A DNA stretch of 64,000 nt, from NCBI RefSeq assembly GCF_001573155.1, contig NZ_JRWG01000010.1:19582-83581 (forward strand), given 5' to 3'. A model generated the notes under the pieces. That model ran no database searches and was not told where the DNA came from. It was given only the letters and a program-made list of their open reading frames with translations. The translations under genes were made by a program, and so were the position numbers. Shown here piece after piece: positions 16,382-26,020 of this stretch. Within the stretch, counting starts at the first letter, position 1. Each line of letters begins with the position of its first letter. The stretch is from Aequorivita aquimaris (lineage in GTDB: Bacteria; Bacteroidota; Bacteroidia; Flavobacteriales; Flavobacteriaceae).

Positions 16382-17515
16382 TTAATTTGGAGGAAGCGGT
16401 TTTATCACGGTTTCATTTACGTAACCTTTTAGGCTGTCTGCAGTTTGAATGTGGAACCACTTTTGGTTTTTGCCCAAAACTATGATGGTGTCGTTCTTTT
16501 TCAAACTTCCAAATTGTTCAAAGACCGAAGCAGGACCCTTGTGAACATCTGCACGGTTTCTTAAACTTATCGCCTTTACAATGGCCGATGGTTTTTCACT
16601 GGGCTGTATTTCGGTTTTTTTGATAAACGATAACGGGTTTATGGCGCCTTTCGATTTATAAATTCCAAAGTGAAGATGGGGCGCCGTAGTTTTTGCATTG
16701 CCCGTATTGCCTACAAAACCAAGGGTATCGCCAATCTTTACCCTCTTCCCTTCGGAAACCGCAATACTATCCAAGTGCGCATAATAAATAGTTTTTCCGA
16801 AAAGCCCATCGCGCAGCCAAACCTGTTTGCCGCCGAGACCGCGTTCGCCCGCCGAAGTAATGATACCGTCAGTAACCGCAACCACGGGCGTGCCACGATT
16901 GGCAAAAATATCGACACCTTCGTGGGAGCGGCTTCCCGCATCGCGCGGATCTGCCCAAAAACTTTGAATGTTTTTATTATTTGCTCCGCTCACCGGAAAC
17001 GCATAGATAGGTTCCGTATAAATTTTCAGCACAAAGGGAAACTGCAATTGCATTTGTGGCTGGACGATAACTTTATAAAAACCGAAGGCCTCAATTTCCT
17101 GTGAAAGAAATGCTTTTTTGTCTTCGGAAGATTTTAAAAGTTTGAAAGATTTCAATGAATCGGTTTTCGCTTGAAAAAGGTCAACAAATACCAAGGCGGA
17201 ATCGGGCTGTTTCTCAACCTCAACCACAATCCGTTCGCCTTCTTTCAACTGAACGTTATAGCTGTAAACGTTGAAATTTTCTTCAGAAAAAACACCGCTT
17301 TCAGAATACGGCAACGTAATTTGAATACTATCGCGCTTTGCGGTTTCAAAGGCATTTTTCCATCGAAGTAACAATGAATCGTTCTTTGAAAAGTTGCGTT
17401 CGTAAACCTCCCTTGCTGTTGGTTGCACGATTACATCGGCCGCTTTGCGCACTTGCTTGCAGCCCATAAACACCATTCCAAAAAGGAAAATATTTAAGTA
17501 AAATCTCAAATTCAT
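16382..17515 (-). CDS. M23-family peptidase lipoprotein with C-terminal SH3 domain
   Basis: Protein of 377 residues, probably a peptidoglycan endopeptidase (LytM fold). Lipobox with Cys at 19 (FGMVFMGCK). Zinc-binding H198 and D202 in SRSHEGVDIF, and H280/H282 in APHLHFGIY are all present, so it should be an active metallopeptidase. A bacterial SH3-like domain occupies about 318-377 (SLRNRADVHKGP ... WFHIQTADSLKGYV). It is on the same strand as radA with 33 bp between them. I place the start at 17515 because it gives a proper lipoprotein signal. Confidence 0.88.
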   Translation of the reverse strand: MNLRFYLNIFLFGMVFMGCKQVRKAADVIVQPTAREVYERNFSKNDSLLLRWKNAFETAKRDSIQITLPYSESGVFSEENFNVYSYNVQLKEGERIVVEVEKQPDSALVFVDLFQAKTDSLKSFKLLKSSEDKKAFLSQEIEAFGFYKVIVQPQMQLQFPFVLKIYTEPIYAFPVSGANNKNIQSFWADPRDAGSRSHEGVDIFANRGTPVVAVTDGIITSAGERGLGGKQVWLRDGLFGKTIYYAHLDSIAVSEGKRVKIGDTLGFVGNTGNAKTTAPHLHFGIYKSKGAINPLSFIKKTEIQPSEKPSAIVKAISLRNRADVHKGPASVFEQFGSLKKNDTIIVLGKNQKWFHIQTADSLKGYVNETVIKPLPPN

Positions 17516-17548
17516 AGCAGTGCTAAAGTAGCAGAAATTATACCACAA

Positions 17549-18910
17549 TCAACCAAAAAGATGGTGCACCACATCGTGCACTTTTGCCACTTTTATGATG
17601 TTAATGTGGAAGTTTTGCTTCGGAATTTTGCAATATTTTGAAATAACGATAGAAGTAAACCCAAGTTTTTCGGCTTCCAAAATACGTTGTTCCACTCGGG
17701 TTACGGGACGCACTTCACCTGCCAGACCTATCTCTGCAGCAAAGCAAAGTCGCTTGTCTATTGCAATATCAATATTGGAGGAAAGCACGGCGGCAACTAC
17801 TGCCAAATCGATTGCGGGATCGTCAACGGTAATTCCTCCGGTAACATTCAGAAAAACATCTTTTGCGCCAAGTTTGAAACCTGCCCGTTTTTCCAAAACG
17901 GCAAGAATCATATTCAACCGTTTTGCGTTATACCCGGTGGCACTGCGCTGTGGCGTACCGTAAACGGCGCTGCTCACCAGGGCTTGAATTTCTATCATCA
18001 ACGGGCGCATGCCTTCCAAAGTTGCGGAAATTGCGGTTCCGCTTAAATCTTCGTCATTTTTAGAAATCAAAATTTCCGAAGGGTTTGAAACTTCTCTTAA
18101 ACCGCTGCCCTGCATTTCGTAAATTCCCAATTCGTTGGTACTTCCAAAACGGTTTTTATTCGCCCGAAGAATTCTGTAAATATGGTTGCGGTCGCCTTCA
18201 AACTGCAAAACCGTATCAACCATATGTTCCAAAATTTTTGGGCCGGCGATGTTTCCATCCTTGGTGATGTGGCCGATTAAAATTACTGGCGTTGCGGTTT
18301 CCTTTGCAAACTTTATAAGCTCGGCTGTAGTTTCACGAATTTGCGAAATGCTTCCGGCAGTACTCTCAATATAATCTGTGTGAAGGGTTTGGATGGAATC
18401 AATCACCACAATATCCGGTTCAATTTCTTCAATATTTCTGAAGATATTTTGTGTTTTTGTTTCCGTTAAAATGAAACAATTTTCTGAAACAGGCTGGATA
18501 CGTTCCGCCCGCATTTTTATTTGCTGGGCACTTTCTTCCCCCGAAACATACAGCGTTTTATAGGGCAACTGCAGCGCAATTTGAAGCATTAACGTACTTT
18601 TCCCAATTCCGGGTTCGCCGCCCAAAAGCGTTAATGAGCCGGGAACCAATCCGCCGCCGAGCACACGGTTCAATTCGTTGTTTTTTGTATTTAAACGTGC
18701 TTCGGCTTGGGTTGAAATTTCAGAAATACGCTGTGGTTTCGCAACTCTTTTGGAGGTACCTTCGGAAGCTTTCCAACTCACCTTTTCAGCTTTTTGGATT
18801 ACTTCCTCGGCAATGGTGTTCCATTCTTTACAAGAGTTACACTGCCCTTGCCATTTGGCATATTGTGCGCCGCAGTTTTGGCAGAAAAATGTTGTCTTTG
18901 TTTTGGCCAT
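17549..18910 (-). CDS. radA: DNA repair protein RadA (Sms)
   Basis: RecA-like ATPase that promotes branch migration in recombination. 453 residues, normal length. Zinc finger C10-x2-C13...C24-x2-C27; Walker A GGEPGIGKST at 97-106; the family-specific KNRFG motif near residue 255 (RANKNRFGSTNELG); a Lon-protease-like C-terminal domain with GGITVDDPAIDLAVVAA. It is divergent from the sensor kinase gene with 47 bp between them. Confidence 0.96.
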   Translation of the reverse strand: MAKTKTTFFCQNCGAQYAKWQGQCNSCKEWNTIAEEVIQKAEKVSWKASEGTSKRVAKPQRISEISTQAEARLNTKNNELNRVLGGGLVPGSLTLLGGEPGIGKSTLMLQIALQLPYKTLYVSGEESAQQIKMRAERIQPVSENCFILTETKTQNIFRNIEEIEPDIVVIDSIQTLHTDYIESTAGSISQIRETTAELIKFAKETATPVILIGHITKDGNIAGPKILEHMVDTVLQFEGDRNHIYRILRANKNRFGSTNELGIYEMQGSGLREVSNPSEILISKNDEDLSGTAISATLEGMRPLMIEIQALVSSAVYGTPQRSATGYNAKRLNMILAVLEKRAGFKLGAKDVFLNVTGGITVDDPAIDLAVVAAVLSSNIDIAIDKRLCFAAEIGLAGEVRPVTRVEQRILEAEKLGFTSIVISKYCKIPKQNFHINIIKVAKVHDVVHHLFG

Positions 18911-18957
18911 AATAGTTCCGCTAAAATAAATATATTTACGCTACAAACCTTCGCTAA

Positions 18958-21825
18958 ATGAAACGCTTATTCCTCACATTTTTTTTATTGTGTTTTTGTT
19001 CGTTGGTTTCCACCGCACAACGATACCAATTCAAAAAATATAAAACAGAAGAAGGGCTGGTAAATAACGAAACCTTTGCTATAATACAAGATAGCAATAA
19101 CAAAATTTGGGTAAGTACTACTGGCGGAATAAGTTGTTTTAACGGAAAAACTTTTAAAAACTACACTACGGAAGACGGCTTAGCTTCCAATATTGTTTTC
19201 AGCATTTTTGAGGATAGCAAGGGTCGTATTTGGGCTGGCACACTGGATAATGGTGTAAGCATTATTGAAAACGGAAAAATTACAAATCCAAAAGGCGTTG
19301 ATTTTGACTTTTTGGGAAGTGCTACCTATATTTTGGAAGGTAGCGACGGCACTATTTATATCATTTTCGTAAAAGGCATAGTGACCTACAAAAACGGAAA
19401 GCTGGAGTATTTGCTAAAAGGAACTGAGGAAAACCAAATCTCAGGGTTTCAAAGTGCAGATTGGCATGATGACAATACTCTATATATAGCTTCATCTAAT
19501 AGGGGAATTTTTAAAATGTCACTTAATCCACTAAAAATTGAAAACATTTACAATGAAAAAGACGGGATAAACAACATTTGCTATTCAGTTTTTGTGGATG
19601 GCAAAAAGGATGTTTGGGTGGGAGCTTATGGCGAATTATATAAAATATCAAACGGGAAGCTTACAAAATATAAATTCAAGCAAGAGGATTTTGACGAAAA
19701 CCGTGTTTATGGAATTCTCGAAGAAAATGAAAACGAGCTCTTTTTAAGTTTTGAAGGGAATGGCTTTGGAATATTCAATAAGCAAACGGGAGATTTAGAG
19801 GTCATTAATGAAGCACAAGGTCTTCCTTCCAAATACATTTACCGAATGATTAAAGATACTGAAGGCAATTACTGGATGACCAGTTATGGCGAAGGTATTA
19901 TACGGTTCAGGGATATGGCTTTCAAAATTTATGATGACACACAGGGGTTGCCGTCCAAATCTGTAAATGCAATTGTGGAATGGGACGGGGAATTGCTCAT
20001 GGCCACAAATGACGGTGTGTTTGCATTAGATGAACACAAGAAAATTCGGCCCATCACTAAAAGTGGTGCAATAAAGAATCTATTTGTTACACCAAATGAT
20101 AACCTTCTCTATACTACAGAAACAGCAGTTTTTGAGCATGCAAAGAGCAACCCTAGGCCCAGATTAATAGATGAGGGCGATTATAATCTATTGTTCGAAA
20201 AGCAGAATAAAACTTTTCTTTTTGGTACCGATAAAATTAAAGTTTTGACAAAAGATTCAATCTATTTTATAAAATCTCGAAGAGCTATAACCATTGTGCC
20301 TATCGCAGATCGGTATATACTTGGCAAAATAGGCGGTCTGTTTCAAATGAATGATAGAAAAACAGATACCATTCCTGGACTTCATCCCAATTTGCACAAT
20401 GACTTTAGAAGCTTGGATGCCATTAATGCAAATGAAGTACTGGCTGGAAACGAAAAAAAATTATACCACATAACACTTCAGAACGAGCATTTTAAAATTC
20501 AGACTTTTGAGATGAATCGATTTGCCTCCTTAAAACAATTTCGGGCATTGAAGGTTGATGGAAAAAATTTATGGTTGGCGGGCAGAGACATGTTGCTGAA
20601 AGTTGATTTGGAACTTTTGTTGCAAAAAGATAGCATTGTGTCAAAAAAATATACCACTGTGTCACATTTTTTGGAAAATGACATAGATTTCAATTCGCTT
20701 TTAATTACCGAAGACAAAACCATTTTGGCCACTTCCCTCAGCGGAATGCTCGCTTTTGATGAAAAAACATATCTTCCAAATTCGCAGCCTCCAAAACTTG
20801 ATCTTTCGGGAATTCTTCTGTTCTCAGAACCTTTAGTGGATAGTCTTTACAAAACCGGCAATGGCATTGTTCTTCCGCATCAAAAAAACTATTTAAGCTT
20901 TTCAATGGAAGCGATAACGTTCACCAACCCAGAAAACGTTCACTATAAATATAGAATGAAAGGACTTCGGGATGGAAATGAATGGACCCAACCTACAAAA
21001 GACCCTATCGCAGTGTTTTCTTATCTTCCGCCAGGTGACTATACTTTTGAGTTTATTGCGGATAATGGTGATGGTGTATGGCAAAACCACCCGTTTCAAT
21101 ATGCATTTGTGATAACTGTTCCGTTTTGGAAAACTTGGTTTTTTTGGGTTTCTTTATTATCTGTTTCATCATTAAGTGTTTTTTTATTTTATTATTTCAA
21201 AAACAAAGCAGAACAAAAAAGAAATGAAGCATATACCCACAATCTCATAAAAGCGCAAGAAGAAGAACGTACTCGTGTGGCGCGCGAGCTTCACGATAGC
21301 GTTGGACAAAAATTGATGCTGCTCACAAAAAAAACCAAAACAAACGGCAACCAAGAAATGGAGTTTTTAGCGGCTAATACTTTGGAAGAACTACGTGCAA
21401 TTTCGAGAGGTCTTCATCCTGCAACACTGGAACGTTTGGGTCCCACGGCTGCCATTCGGAATATGGTTGATGAAGTGGACTCTAACACAAATATTTTTTT
21501 TACCCATGAAATTGATGATATAGATGCTTTGTTAAGTAGAGAGGCATCATTACATTTGTATAGGATTATTCAGGAAACTTTAAACAACATGGTGAAGCAT
21601 GCCGAAGCCAAAGCCGCTTCGGTTACAATTGAAAAAAAGGGCCATACCATTGAAGCTACTATTGCAGACAATGGAAAAGGCTTTGAAATTTCAGAAAAAG
21701 TAATGATCAGTACTAGCCTCGGGATGAAAACTTTAATGGAACGCGCAAAAATTTTACACTCAAAAATTGATATAAAAAGTCAAATCAATAAAGGAACAAC
21801 CATAACGCTAATTATCCCGATATAA
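18958..21825 (+). CDS. sensor histidine kinase with periplasmic two-component-regulator propellers
   Basis: Protein of 955 residues. Signal peptide (about 1-20, ending STAQ); repeated propeller blades from about 25 to 640 (NNKIWVSTTGGISCFNG, KGRIWAGTLDNGVS, EGNYWMTSYGEGIIRF); a Y_Y_Y domain near 655-730; one membrane helix near 735-755; HisKA_3 dimerisation domain with phospho-acceptor H779 in RELHDSVGQ; HATPase_c with NNMVKHA and DNGKGFE to the end. It should sense a periplasmic signal and phosphorylate the regulator that starts one base after its stop (TAAATG). Such propeller kinases often control polysaccharide or nutrient genes, but there is no such locus here, so the signal is unknown. 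Confidence 0.92.
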   Translation: MKRLFLTFFLLCFCSLVSTAQRYQFKKYKTEEGLVNNETFAIIQDSNNKIWVSTTGGISCFNGKTFKNYTTEDGLASNIVFSIFEDSKGRIWAGTLDNGVSIIENGKITNPKGVDFDFLGSATYILEGSDGTIYIIFVKGIVTYKNGKLEYLLKGTEENQISGFQSADWHDDNTLYIASSNRGIFKMSLNPLKIENIYNEKDGINNICYSVFVDGKKDVWVGAYGELYKISNGKLTKYKFKQEDFDENRVYGILEENENELFLSFEGNGFGIFNKQTGDLEVINEAQGLPSKYIYRMIKDTEGNYWMTSYGEGIIRFRDMAFKIYDDTQGLPSKSVNAIVEWDGELLMATNDGVFALDEHKKIRPITKSGAIKNLFVTPNDNLLYTTETAVFEHAKSNPRPRLIDEGDYNLLFEKQNKTFLFGTDKIKVLTKDSIYFIKSRRAITIVPIADRYILGKIGGLFQMNDRKTDTIPGLHPNLHNDFRSLDAINANEVLAGNEKKLYHITLQNEHFKIQTFEMNRFASLKQFRALKVDGKNLWLAGRDMLLKVDLELLLQKDSIVSKKYTTVSHFLENDIDFNSLLITEDKTILATSLSGMLAFDEKTYLPNSQPPKLDLSGILLFSEPLVDSLYKTGNGIVLPHQKNYLSFSMEAITFTNPENVHYKYRMKGLRDGNEWTQPTKDPIAVFSYLPPGDYTFEFIADNGDGVWQNHPFQYAFVITVPFWKTWFFWVSLLSVSSLSVFLFYYFKNKAEQKRNEAYTHNLIKAQEEERTRVARELHDSVGQKLMLLTKKTKTNGNQEMEFLAANTLEELRAISRGLHPATLERLGPTAAIRNMVDEVDSNTNIFFTHEIDDIDALLSREASLHLYRIIQETLNNMVKHAEAKAASVTIEKKGHTIEATIADNGKGFEISEKVMISTSLGMKTLMERAKILHSKIDIKSQINKGTTITLIIPI

Positions 21826-22479
21826 ATGCTTGAAAAGAGTAAAATTTCCGTTGTTATTGCAGATGACCATCCTATGATTTTAAAAGGACTGCATGATGAG
21901 CTACAGGCAAATAACTATAATGTTTTGGGCCAAGCGGCCAATGGCATGCAGGCGCTGGAGCTTATTTTAACACATAATCCAACCATAGCTCTTCTTGACA
22001 TTGATATGCCACTTTTAACGGGTTTTGAAGTTATAAAAATGGCCAAACAAAAGAAGGTTGACACTAAGTTTATAATCTTATCCTTTCATAAAGAGAATGA
22101 CTACCTATCCCAGGCCAAAGCACTTCAAATAAATGGTTATCTTCTGAAGGAAGACTCATTTTCTGAAATTGAAGATTGTATTCAATGTGTTTTAAATAAT
22201 GATGTATGCTTTAGCCGCTCGTTTGACGCCTCTTCATTAGTAACCGTTTCAGAAGATTTAAAAAAAATAAAGCATTTAACCTCTTCTGAAAAAACGATTT
22301 TAAAGTTAGTAGCAGAACAAATGAGCAGCAGCGAAATTGCAGAACAACTTTTCATTTCAATACGAACGGTAGAAAAACACCGGAGCAACATAATCATGAA
22401 GCTGGAAATTGAAAATACTACCACCAATGCTTTGACCAATTGGGCATATTTACACAAAAATGTTATTAAAGAGCTATAG
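21826..22479 (+). CDS. NarL/LuxR-family response regulator
   Basis: Protein of 217 residues. The receiver domain has acidic pair D13/D14 (IADDHP), phospho-acceptor D58 (LLDIDMP) and the K in GYLLKEDS; the C-terminal LuxR-type helix-turn-helix spans about 145-210 (SSEIAEQLFISIRTVEKHRSNI). It starts immediately after the sensor kinase stop, so both are one operon and one signalling pair. The downstream esterase-like gene is convergent with 2 bp between the stops. Confidence 0.93.
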   Translation: MLEKSKISVVIADDHPMILKGLHDELQANNYNVLGQAANGMQALELILTHNPTIALLDIDMPLLTGFEVIKMAKQKKVDTKFIILSFHKENDYLSQAKALQINGYLLKEDSFSEIEDCIQCVLNNDVCFSRSFDASSLVTVSEDLKKIKHLTSSEKTILKLVAEQMSSSEIAEQLFISIRTVEKHRSNIIMKLEIENTTTNALTNWAYLHKNVIKEL

Positions 22480-22481
22480 GT

Positions 22482-23630
22482 TTAATAACCAAAATCAGCT
22501 TTTATCTTGTCTGCCCTGTCCAATAATTTATCAATGGTTATAAAATCTACCTCTTCTTTATCGTAGGCTCCTTGAAAAATTTTCATGGCTTTTTTGGGCT
22601 CGCCGGTTTCTTCGTAATAACGTCCCAAATAATAATCTCCCAATACCGTATCTGGATATTGTCTTTTTGCCAAGGTTGCAATCTCTCGCAAAGATTCCCA
22701 TTGGTTTCGTTTTTCTGAAGCAGTGGCCGTAGCTATAAAATCATTAACGCGAATGTTGTTTGTAATGCCAAAAAGATCCTCTATCACCTTATATTTATCA
22801 AGCAGATATTGGCTAATTGGCGTATCCAATTTCAATAAAACTTCAGTGTATTCCTTTTTGCTAATTGGTCTATAAACCGAAAATATTTTTTCCAAAGCAT
22901 TCGGAATGCCACGACCACCCAAAGAATAGTGGGTAGCACCATCAAAATTATCATAATAATAATTGAAGGATTTGCTTTTCAAACCGTTTAATTGGTTGTT
23001 AAGGTCTTGGGTAGATTCCATCAAGCCTTTAATATCGTCAGTTCCCGTAGCCAAATAATAGAATATTTTTCCGGGAATTTGTGGAATGCGTTCCACAAGG
23101 CGCTCTTCCATCATAGGAGCCATATCTGGACTTAGATTTATATAACCATTCAGCAACGGCGGATCTTTAAAGAGATAATAATTTAAAAAATTGGCCGTAA
23201 AATCGTGCCCCACACCAATGATGAACTTTGCGGTGCGATACTTTTTATCAATATATGGAATAAGTTCCATCCCAATAAATTCAAAAAATTGGGCACCCTT
23301 TTCGCCAGGCATAAAAGTATTGTCGTCATAAGAGCAATCTTCATAACGTAAATCACCTTGCATAACGCCAACTACTATAGACTCTGGCATATCTTCCCAA
23401 TAACTGAAATAATCAACGTTTCCAGCTACTGGCTCAAAAAGATAATCAGCATCCAGCACCAAAACTATGGGGTATTTTTTATCAATATTGGTATCGTAAT
23501 TTCTGGGAAGTTGAATTTTTAATCTTCGAGACTCGCCAAGTTTGTCAGAATTGAACTCTTCGTAAATTATTTGGGAAAATGAAGCATAATTGAGCAGCAC
23601 ACAAACTGCGAATAGTAGGATTTTTTTCAT
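22482..23630 (-). CDS. esterase-D-like alpha/beta-hydrolase-fold protein lacking the nucleophile, with TPR tail
   Basis: Exported protein of 382 residues (signal peptide 1-19, ending ASFSQ). The core resembles the putative esterase family (LPRNYDTNIDKKYPIVLVLDAD; H in ATHYS). At the nucleophile elbow, where active members read GHSxGG, this protein reads G-H-D-F-T-A at 141-146, so the serine is replaced by Asp143. A tetratricopeptide-like region occupies about 300-370 (DYYLGRYYEETGEPKKAMKIFQGAYD). The hydrolase activity is therefore doubtful; it may be a binding protein. Its 3' end nearly touches the response-regulator gene. Confidence 0.78.
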   Translation of the reverse strand: MKKILLFAVCVLLNYASFSQIIYEEFNSDKLGESRRLKIQLPRNYDTNIDKKYPIVLVLDADYLFEPVAGNVDYFSYWEDMPESIVVGVMQGDLRYEDCSYDDNTFMPGEKGAQFFEFIGMELIPYIDKKYRTAKFIIGVGHDFTANFLNYYLFKDPPLLNGYINLSPDMAPMMEERLVERIPQIPGKIFYYLATGTDDIKGLMESTQDLNNQLNGLKSKSFNYYYDNFDGATHYSLGGRGIPNALEKIFSVYRPISKKEYTEVLLKLDTPISQYLLDKYKVIEDLFGITNNIRVNDFIATATASEKRNQWESLREIATLAKRQYPDTVLGDYYLGRYYEETGEPKKAMKIFQGAYDKEEVDFITIDKLLDRADKIKADFGY

Positions 23631-23709
23631 TGGTTAGAATTTTTAGGCTGCGGAAAGATAACAAATTTTCAATTTGTGTTTTTTTCACCGAAAAATTATT
23701 TCGAAAAAA

Positions 23710-24681
23710 TTACAATTTTAGCCGTTTTCGATTGTAAATTGGAAGTATCACTAATGAGAGCACGCCAAAGAAAACAATGGAAAAAATATTTGAAATCCAA
23801 ACAATCCATCCAAAAGCAACCCCCACGGTTTTGGCAACTCCGAAAACACTCAAAATTCCCGCAACTGCAGCAGGATAGGTTCCAAAGCCACTATTGGTAA
23901 ATGCAAAAGTGAAGCTTCCGACAACAAAAGTGATTATAATTGTTCCAAAAGAAATATTTGTAGTATCCGGCAATGCGTGCAGCGCTGTGTAAAAGGACAG
24001 TAGGTATAGGCCCCAAATGATAAAAGTGTGAAAAAGAAAAGTGCCTTTTTTCTTCATTTTCAAAATGCTGAACACGCCTTCTTTCAATCCAATAACAAAG
24101 CTTTTTATTTTTTTATTGATATTCGATTTTGAAAATTTAATGTATACGGGAATGCTCACGCCCATTAAAACAATTCCGAAGATAATAACATATAAAAGTG
24201 AGGGCGGAATACTTTCCAACACGTAATCATACAATACGTCAAACTTTATAACAAGTGCCAAAACAGTGAAAAAAAGAAGGAATAAAAGGTCAACAACCCT
24301 TTCGGAAATAATGGTTCCAAATCCTTTTTGAAAAGGCACTCCTTCATATTTATCCAAAATGATCCCTCGGGAAACTTCACCGCTTTTCGGAATAAAAATA
24401 TTCATTAAATACGCCACGGAAACCGCCATAAAATTATTGGCCAATTTGGTTTTATAACCCAATGGCTCCAACATAAAATTCCATCGATAGGATCGAGAGA
24501 GATGGCTTAACACACTAAATACAACAGAAAGCAAGACGAAACCATAGTTTGCATTGGCAAAATATTTTTCAGTTTCGGCAAGTTGTTGTGGCGTAAAAGA
24601 CTGGTAGATATACCAAATCAAGAAAACTCCCAATCCCAACGGAATCGCAATCTGCAAAAATTTTGAGAGGGAGCGGCTCAA
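23710..24681 (-). CDS. flippase-like / lysylphosphatidylglycerol synthase transmembrane-domain protein
   Basis: Polytopic membrane protein of 323 residues with about eight hydrophobic helices. Family marks are LSHLSRSYRWNFMLEPLGY, the PKSGEVSRG motif near residue 98 and NSGFGTYPAAVAG near 260. It belongs to the DUF2156-less, MprF-flippase-like group (UPF0104/YbhN-like); the lipid moved is unknown. The start codon is TTG (24681), one base after the panD stop, indicating translational coupling to panD. There is no plausible ATG at the N-terminus. Confidence 0.82.
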   Translation of the reverse strand: MSRSLSKFLQIAIPLGLGVFLIWYIYQSFTPQQLAETEKYFANANYGFVLLSVVFSVLSHLSRSYRWNFMLEPLGYKTKLANNFMAVSVAYLMNIFIPKSGEVSRGIILDKYEGVPFQKGFGTIISERVVDLLFLLFFTVLALVIKFDVLYDYVLESIPPSLLYVIIFGIVLMGVSIPVYIKFSKSNINKKIKSFVIGLKEGVFSILKMKKKGTFLFHTFIIWGLYLLSFYTALHALPDTTNISFGTIIITFVVGSFTFAFTNSGFGTYPAAVAGILSVFGVAKTVGVAFGWIVWISNIFSIVFFGVLSLVILPIYNRKRLKL

Positions 24682-24682
24682 T

Positions 24683-25033
24683 TTATCGGAGTAGATTTGT
24701 TTCCTCGTCTGGGAACACCAAAGCCGGTTTAAAGACCTTGGCCTCTTCCACTTCCATCAAGGCATAGGTAATAAGAATAAGCACATCCCCGGGCGCCACA
24801 CGTCTTGCGGCGGCACCGTTTAAAGTAATTTCGCCACTGTTTCGAGGACCGGGAATGGCGTATGTTTCAAGGCGTTCGCCGTTATTATTGTTTACTATCT
24901 GGACTTTTTCGCCTTCAATAATGTTGGCTGCGTCCATTAAATCTTCGTCAATAGTAATGCTGCCAATATAGTTTAGATCGGCACCAGTAACTTTTACTCT
25001 ATGGATTTTAGATTTTACTACGTGTATTTGCAT
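24683..25033 (-). CDS. panD: aspartate 1-decarboxylase
   Basis: Makes beta-alanine from L-aspartate for pantothenate and CoA synthesis. 116 residues. The self-cleavage site that yields the pyruvoyl cofactor is G24-S25 in NYIGSITID. The catalytic-site segments [12 protein letters not shown] and NGAAARRV are present. The gene follows panC by 12 bp in the same operon. Confidence 0.95.
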   Translation of the reverse strand: MQIHVVKSKIHRVKVTGADLNYIGSITIDEDLMDAANIIEGEKVQIVNNNNGERLETYAIPGPRNSGEITLNGAAARRVAPGDVLILITYALMEVEEAKVFKPALVFPDEETNLLR

Positions 25034-25045
25034 GGTGCAAAGGTA

Positions 25046-25891
25046 TTAATTTAAAGGCATATTATCTATTAGCCGAACATCGCCCGCAAAAGCTGCTATA
25101 AAAGCTCTGTATTTTGAAGCTTTGTTTTTTCGCTTTGCGGTTTTGAGTGTTTTTTCGTTGGCTATTTCAAAATATTCCAAATTCAAGTTGGGGTTTTGCA
25201 AAAACCGTTCCGTAACCAATGTGTTCAACCCTGCAAGGGATGTAGAACTGAATTTTTCCCGAACTTCTTGTAATGTTTTATAAATAAGTGCTGCTTCTTC
25301 AAATTGTTTTGCAGTCAGTCGTTTGTTACGTGAACTCATTGCAAGTCCGTTTTTCTCTCTCAAAATTGGGCATCCCACAATTTTTACGGGTAGCATTTCG
25401 ATGGCGACCAACTTTTTAACGATCTGTAATTGTTGAAAATCTTTTTCGCCAAAGTAGGCTGTATTTGGTTTCACAATTTTTAAAAGCTTGCTAACAATGG
25501 TTCCCACTCCGTCAAAATGTCCTTTTCGGTGCTTGCCCTCCATTTCATTTTCGAGGTTTCCAAAATTGTACTTTTTTGCGGAAACCGAAGCATCATATAG
25601 ATCTGAAACCTCTGGCAAATACACAATCACATCGCCTTTTAATTTTTTTAATAGGGAGATATCATCTTCGGGAGTGCGCGGATATTTTTCAAGATCTGCA
25701 CTGTTATTAAATTGTGTGGGATTTACAAAAATGCTCACCACCACCACATCATTATTTTCTAAAGCATTCTTTACCAAAGATATATGCCCTTTATGCAATG
25801 CACCCATTGTTGGCACAAAACCTATCTTGTCATTTTTTGCCCCGGAAGACAAAGCTTGCACCAAGGTTTCTTTCTGGGTATGTATTACCAT
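25046..25891 (-). CDS. panC: pantothenate synthetase (pantoate--beta-alanine ligase)
   Basis: ATP-dependent ligation of pantoate and beta-alanine. 281 residues. Nucleotide-binding motif PTMGALHKGH (27-36), the pantoate-binding SIFVNPTQF segment, the ligase loop YFGEKDFQQL and the KMSKS-like AMSSRNKRL are all visible. First gene of panC-panD-flippase; a TAATTTTG box lies at 25919-25912, about 20 bp upstream, and the region is shared with the divergent GT5-like gene. Confidence 0.95.
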   Translation of the reverse strand: MVIHTQKETLVQALSSGAKNDKIGFVPTMGALHKGHISLVKNALENNDVVVVSIFVNPTQFNNSADLEKYPRTPEDDISLLKKLKGDVIVYLPEVSDLYDASVSAKKYNFGNLENEMEGKHRKGHFDGVGTIVSKLLKIVKPNTAYFGEKDFQQLQIVKKLVAIEMLPVKIVGCPILREKNGLAMSSRNKRLTAKQFEEAALIYKTLQEVREKFSSTSLAGLNTLVTERFLQNPNLNLEYFEIANEKTLKTAKRKNKASKYRAFIAAFAGDVRLIDNMPLN

Positions 25892-25911
25892 AAAATTGGG
25901 TTAAGAGCGGG

Positions 25912-25919
25912 CAAAATTA
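25912..25919 (-). promoter_or_regulatory. -7 promoter element of panC operon
   Basis: On the reverse strand TAATTTTG matches TAnnTTTG exactly. It is 21 bp upstream of the panC start. No TTTG is seen at ideal -33 spacing. Confidence 0.5.
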
Positions 25920-25950
25920 ATATATTAAAGACAATCTACATAAATTTTCG

Positions 25951-25958
25951 TAATTTTG
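25951..25958 (+). promoter_or_regulatory. -7 promoter element of the GT5-like gene
   Basis: TAATTTTG matches TAnnTTTG exactly, 62 bp before the start at 26021, and only 31 bp from the opposing panC box, so the two promoters are back to back. Confidence 0.5.
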
Positions 25959-26020
25959 CGTGTTTTTAAACGCCTCGAGACATTGGGGCAAATTGCAATA
26001 ATTCCTAAAAAACCCTATAG

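Noticed and set aside
18958..22479. A polysaccharide utilisation locus around the propeller sensor kinase
   Set aside because: No SusC/SusD pair or glycoside hydrolase is found next to it; neighbours are radA and an esterase-fold protein.
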